A stretch of 64,000 nt of DNA, from contig JAACJO010000009.1 in the NCBI GenBank assembly GCA_013368445.1, positions 124,001-188,000 of the forward strand, in the 5' to 3' direction. Source of the stretch: Leucocoprinus leucothites (lineage: Eukaryota; Basidiomycota; Agaricomycetes; Agaricales; Agaricaceae). Shown here one piece after another: positions 36,671 through 46,559 of this stretch. A model generated the notes under the pieces. It was not told the origin of the DNA, made no database searches, and saw nothing but the letters and a program-made list of their open reading frames with translations. The stretch's first letter is position 1, and every line of letters begins with the position of its first letter. Position numbers and translations under genes: made by a program.

Positions 36671-37174
36671 TTAAGTGGTCGATACAGGCGGTGACCACCA
36701 CCAAGCAAGAATCTTGGACGAAATCCAAAAAGCGATAAATAAGCCGACTATGAGCATGGCGATACGCCATGGCCGTAGGCTTCCGGTCCCAATACCGAAA
36801 GCTTGTTGCGCACGACGGGATGTCTGCGAAAGGGTAGTCGTGAAAGAGGAGAAGCGATCATTCTGCAGGGGAAGAGCGGATAATAAGCGACTGAGAACCG
36901 GATGAATAGTTTGGGCAACGCACGGAACCGTCAAGCATCAAATTCTGTGATTCGACGTCGGCGTGTATGTCGGTTGTAACCTATTCCGATGCAAATGCGG
37001 GTTGGGGGAACCGAGAATTCGGGCCCAAAGAGTCAGTTTGTAATTCAATACTTGGGGAGTTGGGAAGAAACATACCCCTCGGAGTGTTCGGATTTTAGAG
37101 TGAAGTTCGTCTAGACGCTGATCATTTTGGGTTTCGTATGTATCTTCGACGTGCCCGCCTCTCGATGATGACAT
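36671..37174 (-). CDS. BET1: Bet1-like SNARE (115 aa, three exons)
   Basis: A Qc-SNARE for ER-Golgi vesicle fusion. Exons on the minus strand 37174-37076, 36980-36924 and 36862-36671 sum to 116 codons with the stop. The protein starts MSSSRGGHVED; the SNARE helix covers roughly residues 15-75 (ETQNDQRLDELHSKIRTLRG, DIHADVESQNLMLDGS, NDRFSSF), with Q47 in ESQN the likely central-layer glutamine. A single C-terminal membrane anchor, AMLIVGLFIAFWISSKILAWW, leaves a short lumenal tail SPPVSTT. Length and layout fit Bet1. An upstream in-frame ATG (MHGAASQS) would add about 36 residues; I prefer the shorter form because Bet1 N-termini are brief. Sft1 is the main alternative. Confidence 0.85.
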
Positions 37175-38011
37175 GCTGGAAGGAGTGAAAGGGAAGAAGG
37201 AAGACTGACGATCGTAAGCGCAAACGGCTGCCCCAGGTTTGTGATTTGTGACAGTGACTGATTGTGATGCCGCACCATGCATTCCTGAACTCTGCCATCA
37301 TCGAGCCGACGTCAAATTGCTCAATTTCTGCGATCTTCGGAGGCTCTATTCGCTCGGATATCTCGAGTTTCTCATTGCCGGTTACCAAAGCGCGAGAAGA
37401 TGAGAGACTTCGTTTTAATACTCATATACGGGGAAAAGGATGGTCCGTTTTCAGTCTAACTGAAAGAAACCTTACCCCGAAAATTATCTGCTCCCGGAGC
37501 TCAAGTCGCCATACCAGTCCTCCTTACTCCCGGTTTATTTTAAGCTCAACAGCCATTCTCTCCCCATATCGTCTCATTGACAAATCTCTTTTATGCTGTT
37601 GATGACGACTTCTTGGCGATCCTATGACCTTGTGCTAAAGAAAGGGTGTTCTGAGCTTTGTTACTGTGGCTATGTATGGGGGGATTTTGAGTGCAAAATG
37701 CTTGGCCGTGCTATAGCACCATCTCGCAGAATACTCTAATCAGGAAAATCTCAAACCATGACAAGAGGATTCATTGCAACGAAATGAGCGTGTGGAGAGT
37801 CTGTTGAATTTGACACCGGAGCATGACATGCACGCATACAAAAAGAAGCATTTGTCTTCCGAAGCCAGAAGTTGTTGCTAATCAGTTCTTCGGGGTATTT
37901 ATAGTGCTCTCCATCCTCGGTCGAATTTCCCCCCGCTTTTTCTCTCCCCTTTCCTACCCTTGTCCCCCCTCCTTGTCCTCCCCGCCTTGTCCTCGTCCTT
38001 GTCGGTGTAAC
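37175..38011. other. Divergent intergenic region
   Basis: About 840 bases between the Bet1-like gene and the four-helix membrane protein. A strong pyrimidine stretch at 37930-37990 (runs of CCCC and TTTT separated by single bases) sits just before the start at 38012, typical of fungal constitutive promoters with CT-rich blocks. No gene seen. Confidence 0.45.
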
Positions 38012-38928
38012 ATGGCTCTATCCAATGATGTACCTGTCTGGTTGGGACGAGTTCTCACCCTTGCTATGGCCTGGGCATGGTCCATTATCGCTTTCGGCAC
38101 AGGTACACAGTCGTTGATTTCATATCACTTCACTTCACTGACATACGTATCACCCCAGCGATAAACGCCGTCGTGAAATCTAATCATGAAAAGGACCAAG
38201 TCAACGCTCTCGCACCTCCTGGCTCACAGGTCACCATCGACGATGGCGGTGAGTTCTCTCACCCACATGGACCATCTCCACTCAGCTACTCAACATCTCA
38301 ACCAAACCCCAAATCGCCCACATGCATACAGACGTCTTCAAAACCGGCGCAATCATCACCGCAGTTTGCATCGTCATCTTCGTCCTCACCTCCGTCTACC
38401 TCGCTATTCTCCTCATCCGCCCTACGTCATTCACCCGTCCCCGCATAATCGCTATTCAGGGTGGCATCCTTGCCTTTTTTGCTGCCTGGCTCTTTGCTGC
38501 TCTCGTCCCCTATACGCATTTCTTCAGGACTCGTAGCGCTGGCATTTCCGCCTCCTTGGGCGGTCGACCTATTCCGCAGTCCATCCTCCAGCCGTTGATT
38601 AACAGTATTGAAAGGCAGACTGGTATCACTCCTAGGTATAGGGATCATGGATACTGTGAGTTTTGACTGGGCGGTTAGATGCTATTCTGGTTACACGTGC
38701 TGATAAGATATATGTGTTCTTCTAGTGCGCCTTGTAGCCATTCTTCCGTGGATCACGCTGTTATTTACTATCATTGCTTCCGTCACCCTTTACGTTGCCG
38801 CTTCTCGTTCAAAGACGCTCCATCACACTCGACCCGCCGCAGAGTCTGCAGGGGGAAAGGATGCTGCTGAAACGAGCGACAAGGCAGATAGTCCTGTCAC
38901 GGAAAAGGTTGAGAGTCCGACTGTCTAA
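38012..38928 (+). CDS. Four-helix membrane protein of unknown function (235 aa)
   Basis: Not recognised by name. Exons 38012-38102, 38159-38248, 38332-38655 and 38726-38928 sum to 236 codons with the stop, and each junction restores the frame. Predicted membrane helices are VLTLAMAWAWSIIAFGTAI, AIITAVCIVIFVLTSVYLAI, GGILAFFAAWLFAALV and LVAILPWITLLFTIIASVTL. Between helices 3 and 4 is a polar loop with FFRTRSAGISASLGGR. The C-terminal tail is hydrophilic and rich in A, S, K and E (AGGKDAAETSDKADSP). Such small four-pass proteins are common and uncharacterised in basidiomycetes; localisation is not deducible. The CT-rich promoter suggests steady expression. Confidence 0.75.
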
Positions 38929-40257
38929 ATTGACGAGATGATACACTTTCTTGGGGAACCAGCTTATCATTTTTATGATCTTAGTAAAGATACCAGGGCC
39001 CAAGTTCCGAACCTGTATATGTTTATATGTTGTTTCTTCACAAACGTGTTGTAACTCGTCACGGAATTTGACAGCTTCTTGAACATGCGACAGGCTTTCG
39101 TCGACCAAGGAACCCAAAACGAGATTTGGAAAACCCCACGAGCACGGAATATGAAAGTTCGCAAACTCCAGAGTGCCACTGGTATGTATGCGGTATTGAA
39201 TCAGCATGATTACACAAGTTGTCACCGAGTTTACTTTGCATGCCGGTGTACTCTCATATCCGCGAACATAAGAATAGGCTCAGCGCACTGGAAAAATCAG
39301 AAGAAGCGGGGCTGGGGGCTGTGAGTGCAGTGTTGCATCGATGGGAGATCGAACATGCACAGACACCGTGGCGACGACCGGGTTACGGCGCCAACACGAA
39401 ATTACCCCCAATTCCTTCTCAGTTACGTATCGCAATGCTGTTTCCCGAGCCGTGCCGCTACCCTCTTCGTCACATCACCATTCAGAGGAAAGTCAAGGAT
39501 CAATGTGCGTTTATCTTATATTCAGTATGATCGATTTACCTGCAGCACGGCTTCGGCCTGCCGCCAGTAGATGATAAAAGACATCGATCTTCAGATATCA
39601 GCAAGCCAGTGTTTGGCGTCATCGACTATCTACCACTTTAGTGTTCATGCCACAACTCTTTGTTTTCATTAGGGTTATGGTGCGAAGACGTTCTATCGTT
39701 TGACAGCATCGGAGTTGCAAGTGCGAGTTTGCAGTCAACTCCAGTCTCGTCACGATCCCAAGTCTGCCTCTGCAGTGCTCAAACACGGAAGAAAACGATG
39801 ACCCATAGATGCAGCACGATAATACTAAGAATAACAGATCGCCAACTACGCTAGAGTGTCAATGTGCCTCATGGTTCACACACTGCCATACCGCCCAAAT
39901 GCTGTACGAGCAGTGCAAATCCGTCCTGGCTCCACCTTGCCAAGTGACATGTCTGGATATCTGGATTCTCGATCTCTGGTTGGGACCGTGCCCTGAGGCG
40001 CAAACCACAGCCATGGTCCTCAAAGCAGTCTTCCAGCTTCATTGAGTGCTATCGACCTCAAGATCAGTACCCGATTCGAGCCTGATCTTTATTTTGGTGC
40101 AGGCTGTACGCTCATTCGTGATCAGACTCGTGAACAAAGAATCTTCTTTTCCCAGGTGACATGCTAACATAGTGACTGATAGGCGCCAGTCATTCATGAG
40201 CATTGAGAATACAAGAAGCGTTCCCTCGCGTTCGTTGCTTGATACACAACCCCCATC
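38929..40257. other. Intergenic region without a supported gene
   Basis: About 1.3 kb before the NACHT gene. A plus-strand stretch at 39219-39530 is open for 103 codons (including RLSALEKSEEAGLGAVSAV) but has no family resemblance that I can name. Open frames in the other phases over the same bases are similarly long. No accessory repeat block noticed. Confidence 0.35.
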
Positions 40258-42651
40258 ATGCCTGTCCTCCAGACTGTCCAAGGCCTCGTCTTGGGCTTTA
40301 TGTACCCAGGAAAACGTCGATATTTTCAACAACAGTTACCGCAAACTAGTGCTCGTGAGACTGGTAAGTTCACAACTTTTGTGAATGGCGGATACAGCTG
40401 ATGGAGATATTAGGATGGGACATGGATAGGGATGGAATTCGTGGCCAGGGGCCATTTGCTGGTGCTCATGATTTTGTGATGAACGGACCGACGCTTAATA
40501 ACGTTCAAATTGAACGAATAGTTCAGGTGATTGAGAGCGGAGATTCAGGTACTTATCTCGTCAAGATTCGATACACTGCCATTGTTGACCCATTCCCCCA
40601 GCCGTTAAAATCCTCCAAGAAAAACGTGCCGCAGGTGCCGAGGTCGACTCCTCGGAGCGCTTTCCGCCACCTAGATGTCATCCATTCACGCGAAAACAGC
40701 TTCGTGGCCGAATCAGGGATTGGCGGCATGACAGATCACGAGCGCTGAACATGTTCTGGCTACTGGGTCCAGCCGGCGTTGGGAAATCGGCGGTAGCGCA
40801 GACTGTCGGTGAGGAATACAAAGCCTCCAAGCGACCATTTGCATCGTTCTTCTTTTCGCGCCCAAATCGTCGCGACGATCCATCGACTGTCATCCCTACA
40901 CTCGTCCTGCAACTCATGGCTCAGATACCTGACTACAAACGCTTAGTAACGGAGATCTTTGCTGCAGACCCAAACATCCTTGAAAGAGATCTTCACACGC
41001 AGTTCAAAGAACTCCTTGTTGATCCCTTTCGCGCTCTCCATTCCATGAAACCATTCGAACATCCCGTTCTCATCATCCTCGACGGTTTAGATGAGTGCAA
41101 GAGCAGAGAAGCGCAATGCGACTTTATCAACCTCATCAGCGATCATGTTCGCCTACGAACAAACTCTCCCCTCATCTGGCTTGTTTGCAGTCGTCCCGAG
41201 TGGCATCTCAAACGAATGCTCTCCGATGCTGACTTCGGTGTTCAGTGTCGGCGAGACGAAGTATCTGTTGATGACGAAGAGGCACGAGCGGATGTCTTGC
41301 TCGTGCTACGCGATGGTCTACAAGACATCCAACACCGCTTCTGCGATCGGCTCCCCAAAACCTGGCCGGGTGAAGAAGCAATCACTAAGATCGCAAAGGG
41401 GTCTTCCAATCTATTTATCGTTGTCACCACCATTGTGCGCTTCATCGGCGATGAAAATCATGGAAACCCTGATGGACGACTTAAAGCCTGCCTCGAGTTC
41501 ATGGAGCGCCAATCATCGTCACCCTCCTCCGCTCCCAATCTCTTTGGCGCCCTTGATCTACTCTACGAGCGAATTCTGGAGGACATTGTGCCCTCTGAGC
41601 TCCCAGCTGCCATGAGCATCCTCTGCCTCCGTATTCTTTACCCTGGCACCGATCTCTGTGCTTCTTTGCATGCAAACGTGCTCGGTCTCACTTCATCTGC
41701 CTTTTACGCCGCACTCAACGGAATGCACTCGATCCTCTTGATTCCTCCTCTCGAATATGCCGACAAGTATGGGGTACAGTTCTACCACGCATCGTTCCAA
41801 GATTTCCTCAGGGATCGCGGACGTAATCAAAAATTCCTTCAGGCATGGAACACCGCCTACTGCGACGTCACGACCGCGAGTCTACGTTGGCTTAAACCAT
41901 TCATCAGTACTGACTGTAGTTTGAACGGTATGCATGCTCTCATTTCTTGAAACATCGATTCCTCACGTAGTATTTTGCAGAGACCAATGAGAAGTGTCAT
42001 GTTCCCTTACCCCCTATTTCTTGGCCCTCCGAAGAACTTGCGCAACAGGCAGTCCTCGATCAAGTCCGTGATATCGTTGAAAGGTTGACTTGGGACGCGT
42101 GTTGTCAGATTATTCCGAACGATACGTCCAGTGTCCTGACGACCTTGGAAGCATTTAGCGAGTTTGACTTTTGCCATCTGACGACATCGATTCGGAATGA
42201 ACGGCAGCTTGTACCGTTCCTTAACTGGCTTGATGAAGTCGTGAGTTTGGTCCCGCATCTTATTTGTGTTTTTGTTTATTCTATTCTCAGGACGAAAGTG
42301 GTACCATCCTAAGACGGAATCCGACTACCATCAACGAGATAAAGCTTACCCTGAAGATCGGCATATCTGCTAACATTCTACCAGTAAACGTAGGTCAATC
42401 CATTGTTTATGTCCCGAGTGCTTTATTGAAAGTTTTTTTTTTACCAGCCAACTGGCTATAGACTCGAATTCGTCTCGTCACACACTCAGCAGAAGCCAAG
42501 CATGCGAACTCAGTCCGGAGGTTTTTTCCTTGGTACTGGGAAGCGATCTTGCTTTGTGCGTATACTTCCTGAAGAGGGGAGCAACGAGCGAAGTTTCCGT
42601 AATTTGAGTACTCGTGAACACTTGGGCACATCATTGCGGTTGAGGTTCTAG
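40258..42651 (+). CDS. NACHT-domain STAND NTPase (about 707 aa)
   Basis: A fungal NLR-like signalling ATPase. Exons 40258-40363, 40414-40548, 40602-41927, 41981-42240, 42291-42383 and 42448-42651 sum to 708 codons with the stop. The N-terminal 110 residues include FAGAHDFVMNGPTLNNV, the lead-in usual before NACHT in agaricomycetes. The NACHT core has Walker A GPAGVGKSAVAQ, FASFFFSRPNRRDDPSTVIP, Walker B VLIILDGLDEC, and a sensor-like LIWLVCSRPEW. The following helical region contains YHASFQDFLRD. After this there are about 190 residues without WD40, ankyrin or TPR repeats, so a repeat sensor is missing or lost. The last intron ends in a ten-T tract and ttaccag; without it the protein would stop at 42461. 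Related genes act in non-self recognition and cell death in other fungi; the role here is inferred only. It borders the right paralogue array. Confidence 0.85.
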
Positions 42652-42988
42652 TTTAATTCTCAGCTTTGTATATTATATCATCTGGTTGCGATAAATTCAT
42701 CTGTTTTGGTTTTCCAGGTACTTTGTTTGACGGGATAGTCATTTCCGGCGTGATCATGCGCCACTCCTTCATTCATTAATCCGAGTCGCACGTTGTCATG
42801 ATTGGGTAGTATTCTTGGGTTCTCCGTTCTGGGTGTTTAAACCCCACATACGACTGTTATGTCGGGCCGCTCATGTGCCAACCAACGATCATGGGCAACT
42901 GGGCGGCGGGGGAGCACGCCGCCTGAGAGAATTTGTGCTTACCTCCCTCCTTTGACGTCGCTCGTCCCCTCCGTGGTTCTGATCAGAA
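42652..42988. other. Short intergenic region between the NACHT gene and copy 4
   Basis: About 340 bases. No TATCGATATATA block like that of copies 1, 2 and 6 is present. Nothing else recognised. Confidence 0.4.
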
Positions 42989-44256
42989 ATGTGGATGGAA
43001 GATTCGGAACGTCGTCAATCCGTCAACTTGGTCAGAGACATGGTGCAGAAAAACGACAATGTTATCTTGTATGCTGTTACCAGTTTCCTGAGAATGTATT
43101 GTGAAGTGACGCATGGATCCACTCCTTCAGTCTTTGGTCCTGGGACTCCTCCGTTCGCCAGCCAGTGAGGAGTTTTAGGATGCGACCCCAGCCTCATTCT
43201 TATGCACTCTCTATAGTTATTCCAGAGTCTCATTGGTATGAAAAGTGACGTACCTGTCAACTACTGGCTATTTCACCCCGCACGTGTCAAGCAGCCTATA
43301 ACCGGGGCTCATTTTCTTTTCGTCTCTGCACCCAACCCGTCTCGGAATTTTGAAAATGGAAAAGAGTTGCACCGACTCCTTGTCAGGATGTCAGTAAGAT
43401 TGGGTTCAGCTGTCAAGGAACCGCCACTGACTGAACAAAGGCATGAGGTTGGGGTCAAATCTACCACCCACATCTGGATACACGACACCTCTCGACCTCT
43501 TCTCCTCACTGATAATGGGAACCCACGTGGCTGGAGTCATTTTGGATTAGAGAGAGATTCGACGGCTAAATCTGAAAATATGGTCTTTCTCTCGTTATAT
43601 CGAACCAAAGCCAGCTGGGAGGAGGGTCAGAAACAGGAGATGAGGATTCGTAGGGCACTCGGAAAGCATGTAGAAGGCATCCTAGCGTTTGGGAAAACGC
43701 TTGGATCCAATAGAAGTGGGGCTTGGTATGTCATTGAAGGGATTATGGAATTGATTGATACCCGTGATAAAGCGGGAGGGGTAGACGACAGGTCGAAATG
43801 GCTGAACGCAAGAGTGGAGGAGATCTTGCAAAGGGAAAGGAAGAAGGCTGAAGAAGACAACAGAGTCAGACTGATGCAACACGAAATAGGCGAGTTATAT
43901 GAAGAGCTGAGTAAGACGGAGTACGGGAAGGGTGTACGTGCCAACCTTAGGAGGGTTGCTGATGAACAGAAAAAGATGATGGAACCACTCTTGGCTCAGA
44001 TGGACAACGACGACCTGAAACCGGAGGAAAAAGAGCAGTTAGAAAAAACAATTGAGGAGGAGTATCATTTATTCTTGCGGGAGTTTCGGTTCTATTTCGC
44101 AGAGGCAAGGCAAATGAGAATCACCATAGGACCCAACCTGCGCGAGTTTTACGGGCTCCTTGAACCAGTGAGTTTTCCCCTATTTGGGTGCATTCGATGT
44201 ACTGAAGCCCCCCGAAGAGAAAGAGAAAACTTTTCGGTCTATTCAAACGGAATTAG
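42989..44256 (+). CDS. Pseudo-GTPase-like paralogue, copy 4 (five exons, 350 aa)
   Basis: Exons 42989-43068, 43131-43164 (34 nt), 43217-43389 (173 nt), 43441-44167 and 44218-44256 sum to 351 codons with the stop. This is the most diverged intact member. Exon 1 is short (MWMEDSERR...VQKNDNVI). The micro-exon gives FLWSWDSSVRQP, then LFQSLIGMKSD instead of LLNLLAG, and AHFLFVSAPNP at the G3-like strand. The long exon has THIWIHDTSRPLL, MVFLSLYRTK where others have VTFLS..WE, EYGKGVRANLRR, and FRFYFAEARQMRITIG. The last exon gives RKRKLFGLFKRN, so the basic FGLF tail is kept with three extra residues. A longer last exon starting at 44208 is possible in another phase but loses the tail. It is the copy nearest the NACHT gene. 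Confidence 0.8.
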
Positions 44257-45156
44257 TTATGCAGAAGCTTAGGGTTACATTCATCATCCCTGAACTATCC
44301 TATGAGTACCTTATCTGCCCACCGAATCACAAAATAATAAACACGAACGCTGTTGAGATGAATCTCTGTCTGTTTGAAGCAGTGATTAAGGCCAAGACAA
44401 TCACCATGCTACGAAAAGTTGACAAAATTCAACATGTATTATTGTGTTCAAAGTCAGTGAGGAGCCCAAACAGCTCGAAAGTAATATAACACTGGAGCGG
44501 TGATACGCACACATATTATTCATCATGTTGAAAGGTTTTTACATGGACCTTATAGGCAAACAATTAGGAGGGCCGAGAGGGAGAGCGCCATGCATGACAA
44601 TAAATAAATTCTGCCATCAGTGAGCTGACAACACAACCAATTTCTTTGTAACGTCGATACCATCAATCACATTCATAACAATAAGAAGTCGAAGCTTGTT
44701 CTCAATGGGATAACAAGTGGATAGGGGCGAGCTGGGAATGGGGTGCTTCACAGAATTCACTTTCCTTGTAAGTCTACAACAAAATGAAATGCCTGAGTAG
44801 AATAGTCAGTCACAGCGGTCACCCCTCCTTACCTCTTACCACCACCTCCCGCCGTGGCTGCTGGTTGGCACACATCGTAGTTCTCTCTCTCCCACCCACC
44901 ACACCCTTGCCATCCTGCACCATGCCTGTGCAGGCCCCGTGGCTTGAGCTTAGATAGAATTCTGGAAAACGCACCACGGGCAACTACCCACCCGCCCATC
45001 GCACTGTTTCTCACCCCCAAGTCACGCCAAATCAGGCAGGGAAACCCCTCTAGGGCTTTCGCCCACCTCTTACAGAACAAGTTATACCATACTACATACT
45101 CACCAGGCCGCTATATCAACTTGATTATCCATCTCCCCATTTGTAGCCAGACGAGT
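44257..45156. other. Spacer between copies 4 and 5
   Basis: About 900 bases with no supported gene. The minus-strand frame at 45080-44829 (83 codons) is arginine- and glycine-rich with no conserved motif. No clear copy of the left-block repeat segments was noticed. Confidence 0.35.
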
Positions 45157-46559
45157 ATGAGACGCAAAGATCCCCCCACTAACAACAGAACACCTTCGAG
45201 CAGCTCCAGCATGCTAGAAGGAAGGGGGCATGAATGTCTTAAATCAGCAGATGAAGTCGCAAAAATGATGCAGAAGGATGACATTGTGATATTGTGTGTG
45301 CTTTCGCTAATCGGAATATCTTACAAGAAAACTCATAGTCACGATTTTGCAGACTTTGGTCTTGGATAGTTCTGGACCGCCAGAAGGTGAGTGCCTATAA
45401 AATGGATATGTAGTCAGTTTTATATGTACTTGTCGACTCCAGCTATTCAATCTCCTCGCTGGCACTCAGCGTGATCTGGACACATGGAAGTTCGTTGCCA
45501 AGGAAGTCAAGCATCCGGTGTCAGGGGCTCGAATTCTCCTCGTCTCTACGACAGATGCATATTCATACTTTATGCTTGAAAGGAAGCAAGGTCTTGAACG
45601 TATTCTTAGTCGGATGTAAGTACCAAAACCGACATTCATCAAACCCCTGCTGATCGGTGACCTGAAGGAACAAGGTTGGTGTCAAACTTGGCGCCCACAC
45701 TTGGGTGCACCACATTACTGATACTTGGCCCATAAAACATGGAATGCCAGTTGGCTGGGATGAGCTGAAGGAGAGCTTGAACAGGGATGTGGCAATGAAG
45801 ATGTCCAACGTGACATTCCTCTCAATATGCTGGGAGGAGGCCGGGTTGGAGGAAGGCCAGGAGCGGGAACTGAATATCCGGACGATGCTCAGAGAGGATG
45901 CCGACAGGGGATTGGCATTTGGCCAGTTACCTGTGATGGACAGAAATGAAGCCTGGTGCATCATTGATGGAATAATTGAGCTCACAACAACTTTGCTGGA
46001 TCAAAGGGCAGGGAAAGAAGAAAGATCTGGACGGTTAAGCAAGTTAGCGGATGATATCAGAGAAAGAAAAATAAAAAAGGATGAGGAAGCAAGGGAAAAG
46101 GCTGAGGAGGCGAGAAAGAAGGCTGAGGAGGCGAGAAAGAAGGCTGAGGAGGTAGTGAAGAAGGCCGAGGAAGATAGTAGAGTCAGGCTTTTACAGCATG
46201 AATTACGCATGTTGTATGCAGAACTGGATAAGACGGAGCATGGTAAAGGTGTAAAAGCAAAGTTTCAGAGGGCCAGCGATGATCAGAAGAGGATAATGGA
46301 GCGCCTTATAGGTCAATTGTGTGGTGAATGGTTGGAACCCGAGGAGAAAGAGAGGTTGGAAAAGGTGATCGAAGAGGAATATATTTTGTGTTTGCGCGAT
46401 TTCCGGGGTCATTTTGCAGAGGTGAGAGCTATGGGGATTGAAGTTGGGTTCAATCTCCGTGAGTTTTACGGCCTTCTTGAACCTGTGAGCTGTTTGTTGT
46501 TGATTTGTTTCCATGCACTGAATGCCTTGTAGGAGAAGAAGTGGCTTGGTATATTCTGA
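45157..46559 (+). CDS. Pseudo-GTPase-like paralogue, copy 5 (five exons, 395 aa)
   Basis: Exons 45157-45293, 45353-45386 (34 nt), 45443-45615 (173 nt), 45668-46484 and 46533-46559 sum to 396 codons with the stop. It starts MRRKDPPTNNR; HECLKSADEVAKM and DDIVI end exon 1 (residues about 27-45). The micro-exon gives LLWSWIVLDRQK, then LFNLLAGTQRD and GARILLVSTTDAY. The long exon starts NKVGVKLGAHTWVHHIT and has VTFLSICWEEAGLEEGQERE, AFGQLPVMDRNEAW and IIDGIIEL. A coiled coil built of three AEEARKK-like heptads (46080-46175) follows, then HGKGVKAKFQRASDDQKRIM and FRGHFAEVRAMGIEVG. The tail is EKKWLGIF. Order and spacing resemble the lid and C-terminal part of fungal AIG1/G-domain proteins; nucleotide-binding motifs are absent. 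It is the clearest reference copy. Confidence 0.85.

Noticed and set aside
42384..42461. NACHT protein ending at 42461 by read-through
   Set aside because: A gtaaac donor, a ten-T tract and ttaccag acceptor favour an intron, and the following 68 codons are open; not fully excluded.
44208..44489. Longer last exon of copy 4 giving about 90 extra residues
   Set aside because: The acceptor at 44217 restores the family tail RKRKLFGLF and the correct phase; the longer frame is in a different phase and unconserved.
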